A stretch of 64,000 nt of DNA from Streptomyces sp. NRRL S-646 (GTDB taxonomy: Bacteria > Actinomycetota > Actinomycetes > Streptomycetales > Streptomycetaceae). The first letter of the stretch is position 1. Every line of letters begins with the position of its first letter. Both the position numbers and the translations under genes were made by a program. The stretch is from the NCBI RefSeq assembly GCF_000720765.1, contig NZ_JODC01000023.1, positions 1 to 64,000 of the forward strand, in the 5' to 3' direction. This document shows positions 42,423 through 51,138 of this stretch, piece by piece. The notes under the pieces are model-generated. The model was given only the letters and a program-made list of their open reading frames with translations, did not search any database and was not told the origin of the DNA.

Positions 42423-42785
42423 TCACATCCCCCCGACGAGCGCCGTGACCAGCGTCGCCACCCCGCCCTGCACCGCTGCCAGCACCCCGTCCGAGGCGCC
42501 GCCCGCTACCGCACGGGCGAGCGCCCGCAGACGCTCGGGCCGGGTACGCACCGCCGTGACGACCGCACCGGCATCGGTGACGCTGCCGTCCGCCGCCACG
42601 ACCCCCTCCCGGGCCAACTGGGCCACGAAGGCGCGCAGTTCACCGACGGCGGCGTCCAGCTCGGCAGGCGAGACCCCCGGGGAGTTGTCGATCCTGAAGG
42701 TGCTGCCGCTGCCGCCGGTCTGGACGTTCTTGTCGCGGCCGATCTTGTCGCCGCCGAACTTGTCCCCGTAGACGTAGTCGGACAT
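42423..42785 (-). CDS. Small protein with N-terminal GDK repeat
   Basis: A 120-residue protein of unknown function. It opens with YVYGDKFGGDKIGRDKNVQT, a short repeat of G-D-K units that is also present at the C-terminus of the protein encoded 39 bp upstream. After a short Gly/Ser stretch comes an all-alpha domain (ELDAAVGELRAFVAQLAREG, RPERLRALARAVAGGAS) with an amphipathic or membrane-associating end (VATLVTALVGGM). GDK repeats of this type form short beta-coils and are common in actinomycete proteins of unknown or conflict-related role. It is the last gene of a three-gene operon. Confidence 0.75.
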   Translation of the reverse strand: MSDYVYGDKFGGDKIGRDKNVQTGGSGSTFRIDNSPGVSPAELDAAVGELRAFVAQLAREGVVAADGSVTDAGAVVTAVRTRPERLRALARAVAGGASDGVLAAVQGGVATLVTALVGGM

Positions 42786-42824
42786 CTGTGACTCCTTCTT
42801 CTTTGCTCTTCGTGAGGGTGGTGG

Positions 42825-43394
42825 TTACGCGGGGGATCCGCTCCGGACGTTCTTGTCGCGGCCGACCTTGTCGCCGCCGAACTTGTCCCCGACGACGAGA
42901 TCTCCTCCCACGTGCAGGATCCGTTCCGTGGACGGCGGGTCCTCGATCGCGGCGACGAGCTCGGCCTGGATGCGGTGGATCTCGTTTCGGGCCGTCCCGG
43001 ACAGCGCGGTGTACTGCGTGCCCGCCGTCTCGATGAGCAGTGCGTACCGCTTGCGCCGGAACAGCAGCCGGTAGAGCAGCACCCCCAGCAGGTACGCGGT
43101 CCGGACGGCCAGCAGCGCGACGAAGGCAGTGCCGATCCGCCGTACGGTCTCGGCGTCGGCGTCCGAGAGCCGGGACCCGAGGCCGGCGCGCTGCAGGACC
43201 AGGGTGATCGCGCCGCCCAGGAGGAGCAGGGCGGCGATCTCGCGGAGCGGGTAGAGCGTCGCGAGCTTGCCGCGCCAGACCACGCGCAGGGTCTGGACCC
43301 GCGAGATGTTGGCGAGCGGGTAGGTCTCGTGGCCGATGGTGACGATCCGCTTGGCGATGCGGATCTCGCCGACCTTCTTCTTCGTTCTGCTCAT
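42825..43394 (-). CDS. DUF6232 family membrane protein with C-terminal GDK repeat
   Basis: A 189-residue protein of the DUF6232 family. The N-terminal half (GEIRIAKRIVTIGHETYPLANISRVQTL) is the beta-rich part typical of the family. Two membrane helices (IAALLLLGGAITLVLQRAG; IGTAFVALLAVRTAYLLGVL) separate it from a cytoplasmic portion (YALLIETAGTQYTALSG...IHRIQAELVAAI). The C-terminus ends with VVGDKFGGDKVGRDKNVRS, almost the same repeat that begins the next protein. It starts 16 bp after the lipoprotein gene. A shared coil formed by the two repeats is an attractive but untested idea. Confidence 0.85.
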   Translation of the reverse strand: MSRTKKKVGEIRIAKRIVTIGHETYPLANISRVQTLRVVWRGKLATLYPLREIAALLLLGGAITLVLQRAGLGSRLSDADAETVRRIGTAFVALLAVRTAYLLGVLLYRLLFRRKRYALLIETAGTQYTALSGTARNEIHRIQAELVAAIEDPPSTERILHVGGDLVVGDKFGGDKVGRDKNVRSGSPA

Positions 43395-43410
43395 CGCTGT
43401 TCGTCGTCCC

Positions 43411-44670
43411 TCATTCGGTCGCGGTCGGGGTCGGGGTGCCGTCGGACGGAGTGACCGTCGCCGGGGCCGTGGTGTCCGGCGCCGGGCCGGAGGGCTCGGC
43501 ACAGTCGGGGAGCGACAGGGCGTCGGGGCCGCCGGTGAGCGCGGTGGCCGTGACCCAGCCCGTGCCGCCGGTGGCACGGAGCAACTCGACCCACAGATCG
43601 CTGTCGTAGCCGTGCGCCTGCACCGGGTCGCCGTGCGCCGCACACAGCGCCTGGTACGAACCGCCCGCCTCGACGTAGCTGATCTGCGTGTCTGCGGTAC
43701 TGGGCCCGGTGCGTACGGGTGCCGTCACGGCGCCGGTGACCGTCGTGCTTCCGGGAGTTGTGGTGTCGGTGGGTGTGTCCGTCGGTGTCGGGGTCGGAGA
43801 GTCCGTCGGTGGGTCGGAGGGCGCGGGCGCCGTCGCGGCCACGTACACCGTCGTCGGCGTCCGGCGGCTTGCGGTCACCCGGTCGCCCGGCCGGGGCGAG
43901 GCGTCGTCGGCGGGTGGAAGTTGTACGGCGTCGGCGGCGCCGGCGGTCGGGATGACGACCCGGGAGACCGTGCCCTCCTCGACGCCGTCCGCGGGCTCGG
44001 CCGCGTACTGCACCTGGAGACAGTCGGCGGCCAGTTGCGCCACGGTGTCGTCGACGTCGGCGCCGGCGGTCACCTCGGGCAGGGTGACGCCGATGTCGCC
44101 GGTGCCGGCGGTGCAGGAGGGCGCCGAACCGGTCGGCACGGGAGAGTCCTGCTGCTTCGGGGCGTCGGCGATCTGCAGACGCGTCACCTTGCCGGGCTGC
44201 GTACGGGTCGCGTCGACCAGCACCGTGCCGCCCTGCGCGAGCGCGAGATCCCGCCCGTCCAGGGAGGGCTGGACATGGCGGCCCTTGGTGTGGATCTCGT
44301 AAGCGGAGTAGACGTATCCCGTGCCTTCTGCGCCCCTTGGCTGTACGAACGCGGCGCTCCGGGTGGTCGTCACGGCGTGCGCCAGGTGCCTGATCAGGAC
44401 CACCAGGTTCTTGCCGCTGACCAGTCGCTGCTGGAATCCGCCGACGGAGACCTCGCCGAGCGGCGTGACGATCTTCGCGTCGGCGGAGACACTGATGTTG
44501 CCCGCCGAGTCGATCGTGAACGACACCGGCAAGAACGCCGGTTTGACGGTCACCGAGCCCTGGTCCGGTTTGCAGCCGGTCAGGCCGGTCGCGAGCAGCG
44601 CCGCGAGCACGACCAGGGCGAGCGGCCTGGCAGGTTTTCCCCATGCCTTTCCGCGTGTGTTCCCCCGCAT
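43411..44670 (-). CDS. Lipoprotein with C-terminal SH3-like domain
   Basis: A 419-residue predicted lipoprotein: signal peptide with lipobox LATGLTGC, mature N-terminal Cys at ~33. The first domain (VTVKPAFLPVSFTIDSAGN, GGFQQRLVSGKNLVVLIRH) matches the lipoprotein-like N-terminal part I have seen next to DUF6232 genes but cannot name. The middle is Thr/Pro/Asp-rich and disordered (TPTPTDTPTDTTTPG). The C-terminal domain (SYVEAGGSYQALCAAHGDPV, ELLRATGGTGWVTATALTGG) has the pattern of a bacterial SH3 domain, which may bind the cell wall. It heads the operon with DUF6232 and the GDK protein and is divergent from the lone receiver gene. Confidence 0.82.
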   Translation of the reverse strand: MRGNTRGKAWGKPARPLALVVLAALLATGLTGCKPDQGSVTVKPAFLPVSFTIDSAGNISVSADAKIVTPLGEVSVGGFQQRLVSGKNLVVLIRHLAHAVTTTRSAAFVQPRGAEGTGYVYSAYEIHTKGRHVQPSLDGRDLALAQGGTVLVDATRTQPGKVTRLQIADAPKQQDSPVPTGSAPSCTAGTGDIGVTLPEVTAGADVDDTVAQLAADCLQVQYAAEPADGVEEGTVSRVVIPTAGAADAVQLPPADDASPRPGDRVTASRRTPTTVYVAATAPAPSDPPTDSPTPTPTDTPTDTTTPGSTTVTGAVTAPVRTGPSTADTQISYVEAGGSYQALCAAHGDPVQAHGYDSDLWVELLRATGGTGWVTATALTGGPDALSLPDCAEPSGPAPDTTAPATVTPSDGTPTPTATE

Positions 44671-44828
44671 GATGTTCCCCCGATTCCCCCGACTTCCCTG
44701 ATGAGTCGTCCGCCCAGTCTTCGCGCGGCAGGGGCCGGGAACATCCAGGCGGGCACCGGTCCGCCGGCGGGGGCTTCTCAGGGTCTGCCCTGATGCCGTG
44801 GTCCACCGCGGGCCGTCAGCATGGGACC

Positions 44829-45194
44829 ATGAGCCGCAGCGTGCTGATCGTCGACGACGACCCCGCCTACCGGGCCGCCGTCCGGGCCCTGTTGGAGGCG
44901 GACGGGGACTATGCCGTGACGGAGGCGGCCTCTGGGGCGGCGGCGGTCGCGGCGGTCGCCCGGGGTGAGCGACCGGACATCGTGCTGCTGGACCTGGGGC
45001 TGCCGGGGGAGAACGTCTTCGCCGTGACGCGGGAGCTGAACGTGCTGGCCGCCGACATGGTGCTCGTCCTGTGCTCGGTGCGCGAGGCCGAGGAGTTCGC
45101 CGCGCGCATCGCCCGCTCCCCGGCCGCCGGTTTCCTGGCGAAGGACCGGCTGTCGGTCAGGGCCCTGTCGGACCTCGCCGACCGGGGGCCGTGA
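44829..45194 (+). CDS. Stand-alone receiver-domain response regulator
   Basis: A 121-residue single receiver domain: LIVDDDPAYR (acidic pair), phosphoacceptor Asp in IVLLDLGLPG, Ser of LCSVREAEEF in the Thr/Ser position and Lys of FLAKDRLS. There is no output domain. ATG 44829 begins directly before strand 1; the in-frame ATG 12 codons earlier adds only a low-complexity stretch. It is convergent with the NarL-type regulator and its kinase, which end 14 bp away, so it may compete for phosphate with that system. That link is an inference from location. Confidence 0.88.
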   Translation: MSRSVLIVDDDPAYRAAVRALLEADGDYAVTEAASGAAAVAAVARGERPDIVLLDLGLPGENVFAVTRELNVLAADMVLVLCSVREAEEFAARIARSPAAGFLAKDRLSVRALSDLADRGP

Positions 45195-45208
45195 ACCGGG
45201 ACGGCACG

Positions 45209-45955
45209 TCAGGAGTCGCGGGACTGGAGGTACTTCAGCACGGCCAGCACCCGGCGGTGGTACTCCCCCTCGCTCTCGTCGGGCAGTTCGAGCCGCCGGA
45301 AGATGCTGCGGACGTGGGTCTCGACGGTCTTCACGGTGACGACGAGCCGGCCGGCGATCGCGGGGTTGGTCAGACCCTGGGCCATGAGCCGGAGCACGTC
45401 CAGTTCGCGGGGGCTGAGCGTGGCCAGACCGCCGCGCCGGCGCGGGCCGTTGAGGAGCAGTTGCAGCACCTCCTGGTCGAACTCGCACTCCCCGTCGGCA
45501 ATCCGGCCGACGGTGTCGAGGAAGTGCTCGTCGGCGACGCGCTCCTTGAGCAGGTAGCCGACGCCCCGGACATCGGATGCCGTCAACTCGGCGAGGTGGG
45601 TGACCTGGACGCTCTGGGACAGCAGCAGGATCCCCACGTCGTGGTGGGACTGCCGGATGTCCACGGCCGCCTGGAGTCCTTCCAGGCGTTTCGTCGGCGG
45701 CATCCTGATGTCGATCACGGCGAGGTCCGGGACCGTGCGGGCTACTGCCGCGCGCAGCTCGTCCGCGTCGCCGACCTGGGCGGTGACCTCGTGACCGCGG
45801 CTCGCCAGCAGCGCGGCGAGGGCGCCCCGGAAGAGGCGTTCGTCGTCGGCGAGCACGATCCGCAGGGGCTTGGGCGAGGGCGGGGCACTGGTGGCGCCTT
45901 CGCGCGGGGAACTTCCCGGTCCCGGAAGGGCCTTCTCCGACTCGTGTTCCGTCAC
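45209..45955 (-). CDS. NarL/LuxR-type response regulator
   Basis: A 248-residue regulator. After a ~30-residue polar N-terminus, the receiver has IVLADDERLFR, Asp in LAVIDIRMPP, and Lys of YLLKERV; the LuxR helix-turn-helix is LSPRELDVLRLMAQGLTNPA...VETHVRSIFRRLEL. The Met of IDIRMPP and the acidic pair are conserved, so it should be phosphorylated. The GTG start overlaps the stop of the kinase gene upstream (GTGA), which confirms pairing. Confidence 0.93.
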   Translation of the reverse strand: MTEHESEKALPGPGSSPREGATSAPPSPKPLRIVLADDERLFRGALAALLASRGHEVTAQVGDADELRAAVARTVPDLAVIDIRMPPTKRLEGLQAAVDIRQSHHDVGILLLSQSVQVTHLAELTASDVRGVGYLLKERVADEHFLDTVGRIADGECEFDQEVLQLLLNGPRRRGGLATLSPRELDVLRLMAQGLTNPAIAGRLVVTVKTVETHVRSIFRRLELPDESEGEYHRRVLAVLKYLQSRDS

Positions 45956-47799
45956 GCCTGTCCCGCCTCCCCCTCGCCGGAGGCGCCGGAAGCAGCCTCT
46001 GCCGCAGCCGCCACGGGGGCCAAGTCCCGTACACAGAGCGGAAGTTCCACCTCCACCACGGTTCCCCGCCCGCGCTCGCCACGGACCGTCATGGTGCCGT
46101 CGAACACCGCCACCCGGTCCCGCAGCCCGAGCAGCCCGGTGCCGCCCCCCGGGTCGGCGCCGCCGACACCGTCGTCGGCCACCGTCAGGCGCAGCACCCC
46201 GTCCTCGGCCCGGTGGCGGACGTCGATGCCGATGGTCCGCGCGTGGGCGTGCTTCAGGGCGTTGGTGAGGGCCTCCGCGGCGACGAAGTACAGGGTGGCC
46301 GCGAGCGGCGGCGGAAGGCCGGGAACTGTGCCCGCGGTCACCTCGACCGGGCACGGCGCCCGCGCGGCGAGCGTCTCCAGGGCTGCCACCAGGCCCGTTT
46401 CGGTCAGTACGGCGGGATGGATGCCGTGCGCGAGGTCGCGCAGCTGGTCGATGCCCTCGCCCATCAGCATCGCGATCCGGTCGAGCAGGCCGACCAGTTC
46501 GGGATCGGGCGCCTCCCGGCCGGCGAACCTCTGCCGGGCCAGCCGTAACGTCACCAGTGCGGTGACGAAGGTCGTCTGTGCCCCGTCGTGCAGGTCGTGC
46601 TCGATCCGGCGGCGCTGCTCGTCGCCTGCCTCGACGATACGGGCCCGTGACGCGCGGACCTCGGCCAGTTGGGCACGCACCTCGGCGGCGAGGCGCTGGT
46701 TGTCCAGCTCCAGCGCCGCCGCGGAGACGACGGCTTCCAGAACGTAGCGGTCCTCGCGCAGCGCCGGGTCGTGGACGAGCACCCCGACGCGCCGGCCGTC
46801 CCGCTCCAGCGGGCTGACCTGCCGCCCGGGCGCCACGGCGAGCACGGTGCCATGGCTGTCGACGTACCCGTCGGGGGCGAGGTGGCCGACCTGCACCGAC
46901 GGGTCGCGGAGCGCCCGCGCGAGCGCGTCGCGCAACTGCGCCCGGGTGGCGGTCGGCATGCAGCGCAGGAGGTCGGCCACGGCCGTACGCCCCATGCGGA
47001 CATGCCAGACGCCGGCCAGGAAGGCCAGCGGCAGCGCGAGCACCGCCACGTGCGCGACGGCGATGAGCGGTGGATGGGTCGGCGAGTCGGGTCCCGTCCC
47101 GAGTATCGCGTCGAGCGTGGACGCGAGCCCGCCGACCAGGCCCGTGGCGAACAGCGGCGCGAGCACCCGCCGCGCCGGACGTGTCGCCTTCACCCACCGG
47201 CCCAGCAGGACGGCGACGACGGCCGCGCTCATGACGAACTGGACCCGGTCGACCGCTTCGGGCAGCCAGAGCACGGCGTGCACCAGCAGCAGGTTCCGTA
47301 CCACCGAGTCGTAGAAGAGCGTGCTCAGCGGGATCAGCCCGAACGCCGTCGCGTAACCGGCGGCCACCAGGAGCCGCTCCAACCGCGAACGCAGCACGCC
47401 GTCGGGGAACATCAGCAGCAGCGGGATCAGGAATCCGCTGGACGCCGACCGCACCAGCAGCCCCACGGTGTGCGCCACCGGAGCCGGGCTGATCTGCAGG
47501 TCCTCGGCGAACCACCCGATGCCCACCCACAGCATCAGCAGCCCGACCGGGTTGCTCGGCCGCCGCATCCGCGCGAGGAGCCCCGCTCCGAGATACAGAC
47601 CGCCGACCGCCCCCGAGAACCACGTCGTGGTGGTCGTGACATACCGCCCGGGCGCGCTCACGACCAGCACATACGCCCCGAAAGCGACCCCGCCGACGGC
47701 CAGCCCGACCGCTGCCGCCTCCGGTGCGAGCCGAAGCCGCCCAGACGGGGCCCGGGTCGTCCCGCTCCCTGGCGCGGCCAACTCCGCCGCCTCAACCAT
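45952..47799 (-). CDS. Membrane sensor histidine kinase (NarX-like, HisKA_3)
   Basis: A 615-residue kinase. Residues ~25-310 hold about eight membrane helices without a large loop, so the sensor lies within the membrane. A GAF-like region follows (~330-400, VGHLAPDGYVDSHGTVLAV). The phosphorylated His is in RRIEHDLHDGAQTTFV, typical of HisKA_3 kinases that partner NarL regulators, and the ATPase has ALTNALKHAHA (N box), VADDGVGGADPGGGTGLLGL (G boxes). ATG 47799 has GGAGG 6 nt upstream. The stop overlaps the regulator start. Confidence 0.92.
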   Translation of the reverse strand: MVEAAELAAPGSGTTRAPSGRLRLAPEAAAVGLAVGGVAFGAYVLVVSAPGRYVTTTTTWFSGAVGGLYLGAGLLARMRRPSNPVGLLMLWVGIGWFAEDLQISPAPVAHTVGLLVRSASSGFLIPLLLMFPDGVLRSRLERLLVAAGYATAFGLIPLSTLFYDSVVRNLLLVHAVLWLPEAVDRVQFVMSAAVVAVLLGRWVKATRPARRVLAPLFATGLVGGLASTLDAILGTGPDSPTHPPLIAVAHVAVLALPLAFLAGVWHVRMGRTAVADLLRCMPTATRAQLRDALARALRDPSVQVGHLAPDGYVDSHGTVLAVAPGRQVSPLERDGRRVGVLVHDPALREDRYVLEAVVSAAALELDNQRLAAEVRAQLAEVRASRARIVEAGDEQRRRIEHDLHDGAQTTFVTALVTLRLARQRFAGREAPDPELVGLLDRIAMLMGEGIDQLRDLAHGIHPAVLTETGLVAALETLAARAPCPVEVTAGTVPGLPPPLAATLYFVAAEALTNALKHAHARTIGIDVRHRAEDGVLRLTVADDGVGGADPGGGTGLLGLRDRVAVFDGTMTVRGERGRGTVVEVELPLCVRDLAPVAAAAEAASGASGEGEAGQA

Positions 47800-48103
47800 G
47801 AGCCGCCTCCCCCTGGCGCGCGCCCCACCGCAGGCCAACAGCCCGTCGGGAGAGCCATGTTAGCGAGGCGAACCCCTCGGACCTGGTGGAACAGGGAGAA
47901 ACAGGGACAGAACCCGGCCGAGTACGGAACGCCGTGCCGATGCCCCTCGGCCGGGCCGCCCTTCCTGCCACCCTCTGCGACATGCCGTGGCCACGAGTTC
48001 GTAACGAGCCATTGACAGTGGCTTCCGGCTGGGGGCACTCTCATGTCCACACGGTTGGCTAAACGATTAGGCAACCCGGAATCCTCCACTTTGGGCAGGG
48101 GCA
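47800..48103. other. Divergent promoter region between kinase and LacI genes
   Basis: 304 bases with no gene. It contains TTGACA at 48012-48017 as a possible -35 box of the lacI-type gene, but no clear -10 box at the usual distance, and a LacI-type dyad at 48055-48074. The rest shows no repeat or hairpin that I can support. Confidence 0.55.
48055..48074. promoter_or_regulatory. LacI-family operator
   Basis: TTGGCTAAACGATTAGGCAA is a 20-bp dyad around a central CG, with 16 of 20 positions symmetrical, the usual form of LacI/GalR operators. It lies 30 bp upstream of the LacI-type gene and downstream of TTGACA, so autorepression is likely. Confidence 0.72.
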
Positions 48104-49162
48104 ATGGCGCGCCGGATCGGGATCAAGGACGTGGCTGCGGCGGCAGGTGTGTCGACCGCGACCGTGTCGCACGTCCTGAACCGGGTCGAGGGCAAGCGGA
48201 TCAGCGAGGAGACGCGTCAGCGCGTCTGGAAGGCCGCCGACGAGCTCGGGTATGCGCCGAACGGTCTTGCCCGGGGGCTGAGGACACAGCGGTCGCAGAC
48301 CATCGGCTTCGTCAGCGACCAGATCGCCACCACCCCCCACGCGGGCCGGATGATCCTGGGTGCCCAGGAGGCCGCCGCGGCCGCGGGCCTGGTCCTGCTG
48401 CTGGTCAACACGAGCGGCGATGCCGAGCTGGAGCGCACCAGCATCGAGATGCTGCTCCAGCGGCAGGTGGACGGCGTGGTGTACGCGGCCATGTACCACC
48501 GCATCGTGGAACTGCCGGAGGCACTGCGCACGACGCCCACCGTGCTGCTCGACGCGAGCTCGGCCGACCCCGCCGTCCCGTCCGTGGTGCCCGACGAGGT
48601 GCAGGGCGGTTACGCGGCGGTGCGCGAACTGCTCGACCACGGCCACCGCCGGATCGGCGTGACCGTACAGACCGTCGACCTTCCCGCCCGTCAGGGCCGT
48701 CTGGAGGGCTACCGCAAGGCGCTGGCCGAGGCCGGTGTCGCCTACGACCCGTCTCTGGTCGCCGCGGAGACGGCGGTGCCGTTCAACACGGTCGGCGGTG
48801 ACGTGGACACGGGCTACCGGGCCGCGCGGCGGCTGCTGACGGCTGAGCAGCGCCCCACGGCGTTGTTCTGCTTCAACGACCGGATGGCCGCCGGTGCCTA
48901 CCGGGCCGCCGCCGAGTTGGGACTGTCCATCCCCGGCGATCTGTCGGTCATCGGCTTCGACAACCAGGAGCTCGTCTGCGAGTCGGTGCACCCGCAGCTG
49001 AGCACGGTTCAGCTCCCGCACTACGAGATGGGGGCACGGGCCGTGGCCCAGTTGCTCGCACTCACGAAGACTCCGGGCCGGCCACCGGGCCCGGACACCC
49101 AGGAATTGCTGCCTTGCCCGCTGGTGGCGCGGGCATCGGTCACTTCGCCGCCCCGACTCTGA
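48104..49162 (+). CDS. LacI-family transcriptional regulator of fructan/sucrose use
   Basis: A 352-residue LacI/GalR repressor. The helix-turn-helix is residues 6-28 (IKDVAAAAGVSTATVSHVLN), followed by the hinge helix region (GLARGLRTQRSQTIGFV) and a periplasmic-binding-like sugar domain (ALFCFNDRMAAGAYRAAAEL, DLSVIGFDNQELVCESVHPQ, LSTVQLPHYEMGARA). It precedes a GH32 hydrolase and an ABC sugar importer on the same strand, so it most probably represses them in the absence of a fructoside; the inducer cannot be read from the sequence. It has its own dyad operator upstream. Confidence 0.92.
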   Translation: MARRIGIKDVAAAAGVSTATVSHVLNRVEGKRISEETRQRVWKAADELGYAPNGLARGLRTQRSQTIGFVSDQIATTPHAGRMILGAQEAAAAAGLVLLLVNTSGDAELERTSIEMLLQRQVDGVVYAAMYHRIVELPEALRTTPTVLLDASSADPAVPSVVPDEVQGGYAAVRELLDHGHRRIGVTVQTVDLPARQGRLEGYRKALAEAGVAYDPSLVAAETAVPFNTVGGDVDTGYRAARRLLTAEQRPTALFCFNDRMAAGAYRAAAELGLSIPGDLSVIGFDNQELVCESVHPQLSTVQLPHYEMGARAVAQLLALTKTPGRPPGPDTQELLPCPLVARASVTSPPRL

Positions 49163-49554
49163 CCCCGGGACGGCGAAGCAATCGCACCGTGACAGGCGAC
49201 CGTCGCAACCGGTCGTCGGTCCTGCCAGTACTTGGAACACAGTGAGGGTACACACATGTCCCCTGAGCCTTTCAACGAGCGATCGAGGCGGCATCCCCGC
49301 CTGATGCCCGACAGCGCCTCGGAGTACTGAGCCGCGCCTTTCCTGCCGACGAGTCGTCGGCGCTTCAGACAGCCTTCCCGCACCTCGCCGCCGGCAGCAC
49401 GCCGGACCCGGCTTCCCTCGCCATGCCACGAGGGCCGGCAGCGAGTGCAGGGTGAAAGGCGCCTTCACCGAGTTCCACGAGGGGATCGTGGCCGGCCGTG
49501 TCCGGTGACCGTCCGTCCTCGCATGCTCCGCTGCACATACCGAAAGGCACGCGT
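49163..49554. other. Region between LacI gene and fructosidase gene
   Basis: 392 bases. It holds a possible 24-codon ORF (49256-49330) and the palindrome GCCGACGAGTCGTCGGC (49345-49361, 8-bp arms). No second copy of the LacI-type dyad upstream of the regulator gene was found by eye. The palindrome may be a terminator of the regulator transcript or an operator for the downstream operon. Confidence 0.5.
49256..49330 (+). CDS. Possible 24-residue peptide ORF
   Basis: ATG at 49256 preceded by GTGAGGG about 8 nt upstream opens a frame of 24 codons (MSPEPFNERSRRHPRLM...) ending in TGA at 49330. The product is very basic with no membrane segment. It may be a leader peptide, a remnant of a lost gene or chance. 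It is reported because it has a ribosome site and lies in an otherwise empty regulatory region. Confidence 0.25.
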   Translation: MSPEPFNERSRRHPRLMPDSASEY

Positions 49555-51030
49555 GTGTCCACCGCGCCCCGCGATCCGTACCGGCCCGTCGCACATCTGC
49601 GCCCGCCCCGGAACTGGATCAACGACCCCAACGGGCTGGTCTTCCATGACGGCCACTACCACGTCTTCCACCAGTACAACCCCTCTGGCGCGACGCACGC
49701 GAACATGCACTGGGGTCACTTCCGCAGCCCCGACCTGCTGAGCTGGGAGCCGCTGCCGATCGCCCTGTCCCCGACCCCGGGCGGCGTGGACGCCGACGGC
49801 TGCTTCTCCGGCAACGCCGTCTCCGACGGCGACCGGCTGGTCGCCTTCTACTCCGCGAACCGCTGGGACCGCTCGCCCCAGCACCAGCCGGTCACCACCG
49901 CCACCTCCAGCGACGGCGGCCGGACCTTCGGCCCTCGGGGCCAACTGGTCATCCCCACATGGCCCGAGGGCTGCACCATGTACCGCGACCCCTATGTGTG
50001 GCGGGACGGCGAGCGCTGGCGGATGCTGGTCGGCGCCGCTCTCACGGACGGCCGCGGCGCGGCCCTGCTCTACACGTCGCCCGACCTGGAGACCTGGACC
50101 TACCTGGGCCCCTTCGACGCCCGCGCGCAGGAGCCGGTCGGCGACAGCGGCCTGCACACCGGCGAGGGCTGGGAGTGCCCCCAGTACCTGCCGCCGCAGT
50201 CCGGACGGCCCGGTGCCCTGATCTTCAGCGCGTGGAACGACCACGACGGCGCGCGCTGCGTCACCGCCCTGGTCGGCGAGGAACACGGCAACGCCTTCGA
50301 GGCCGGCCCGCCCGCCTTCGTGGACCACGGCCCGGACTGCTACGCGCCCGCCCTGCTGCGCGCACCGGGCGGCCGATGGCTGCTGTGGGGCTGGTCCCCG
50401 GAAGCCCGCGAGGAAGACTGGGTGGTCGCGGACGGATGGGCCGGCGTACTGACCCTTCCGCGCGAGATCTCGGTCGCTGCCGACGGCACACTGCACCAGC
50501 AGCCCGCCACCGAACTCCTTGCCCTGCACGGCGAGTCGGCGCTCCACTCGGAAGGCGTGGCGCAAGGCCCGCAGCCCGTGGAACTGGGCAGTGTGGGCCG
50601 CGCCTTCGACCTGACGGCCCGTCTGGAGACGACCGGCGCGGCGAGCCTGCGCCTGCTCACCGACCCCGAAGGCTCGGAGTACCTCGACATCCGCCTCGAC
50701 GCCGCCGCGGGCGAGCTGGTCGTCGACCGCGACCACGCCTCGCTGGACACCCGCGCCCACGGCGGCTCCTACCGGATGCCCTGCCCCACCGGACAGCCGG
50801 TCGAACTGCGCCTGGTCGTCGACCACTCCCTCGCCGAGATCTTCCTGACCTCCACCGGCCAGGTGCTCACCCTGCGCTTCTATCCGACAGGAATCGGCCC
50901 TTGGCGGCTGCAGGCCCACACCGCGCCGGGCGCGCACCTGAGCCACGCGGTCGACGCCTGGGAGCTGCTGCCCCTCGTGGTCAAGGAGCCGAGCACCGGT
51001 CCCGAACTGCCGCAGGGGCAGCCCACATGA
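49555..51030 (+). CDS. GH32 fructosidase (sucrose / fructan hydrolase)
   Basis: A 491-residue glycoside hydrolase family 32 enzyme. The five-bladed propeller contains the nucleophile Asp in NWINDPNG, the transition-state Asp in MYRDPYVW and the acid/base Glu in WECPQYL; HQYNP and FSGNAV are also typical. A beta-sandwich C-terminal domain ends the protein. There is no signal peptide, so it probably acts inside the cell on imported fructosides such as sucrose or short fructans. GTG 49555 has AAAGG 8 nt upstream; an upstream GTG at 49498 is less likely. It heads the ABC importer genes. Confidence 0.93.
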   Translation: MSTAPRDPYRPVAHLRPPRNWINDPNGLVFHDGHYHVFHQYNPSGATHANMHWGHFRSPDLLSWEPLPIALSPTPGGVDADGCFSGNAVSDGDRLVAFYSANRWDRSPQHQPVTTATSSDGGRTFGPRGQLVIPTWPEGCTMYRDPYVWRDGERWRMLVGAALTDGRGAALLYTSPDLETWTYLGPFDARAQEPVGDSGLHTGEGWECPQYLPPQSGRPGALIFSAWNDHDGARCVTALVGEEHGNAFEAGPPAFVDHGPDCYAPALLRAPGGRWLLWGWSPEAREEDWVVADGWAGVLTLPREISVAADGTLHQQPATELLALHGESALHSEGVAQGPQPVELGSVGRAFDLTARLETTGAASLRLLTDPEGSEYLDIRLDAAAGELVVDRDHASLDTRAHGGSYRMPCPTGQPVELRLVVDHSLAEIFLTSTGQVLTLRFYPTGIGPWRLQAHTAPGAHLSHAVDAWELLPLVVKEPSTGPELPQGQPT

Positions 51031-51138
51031 CGGAGTCGTCGCCCGCGTCGCCGTACCGGCACGTGCCGATCCCGAATCCCCCCCATGCACCTGAGTACCA
51101 CCCACCCTCGCCCGCACCACACACCGGAGGCACCCACG

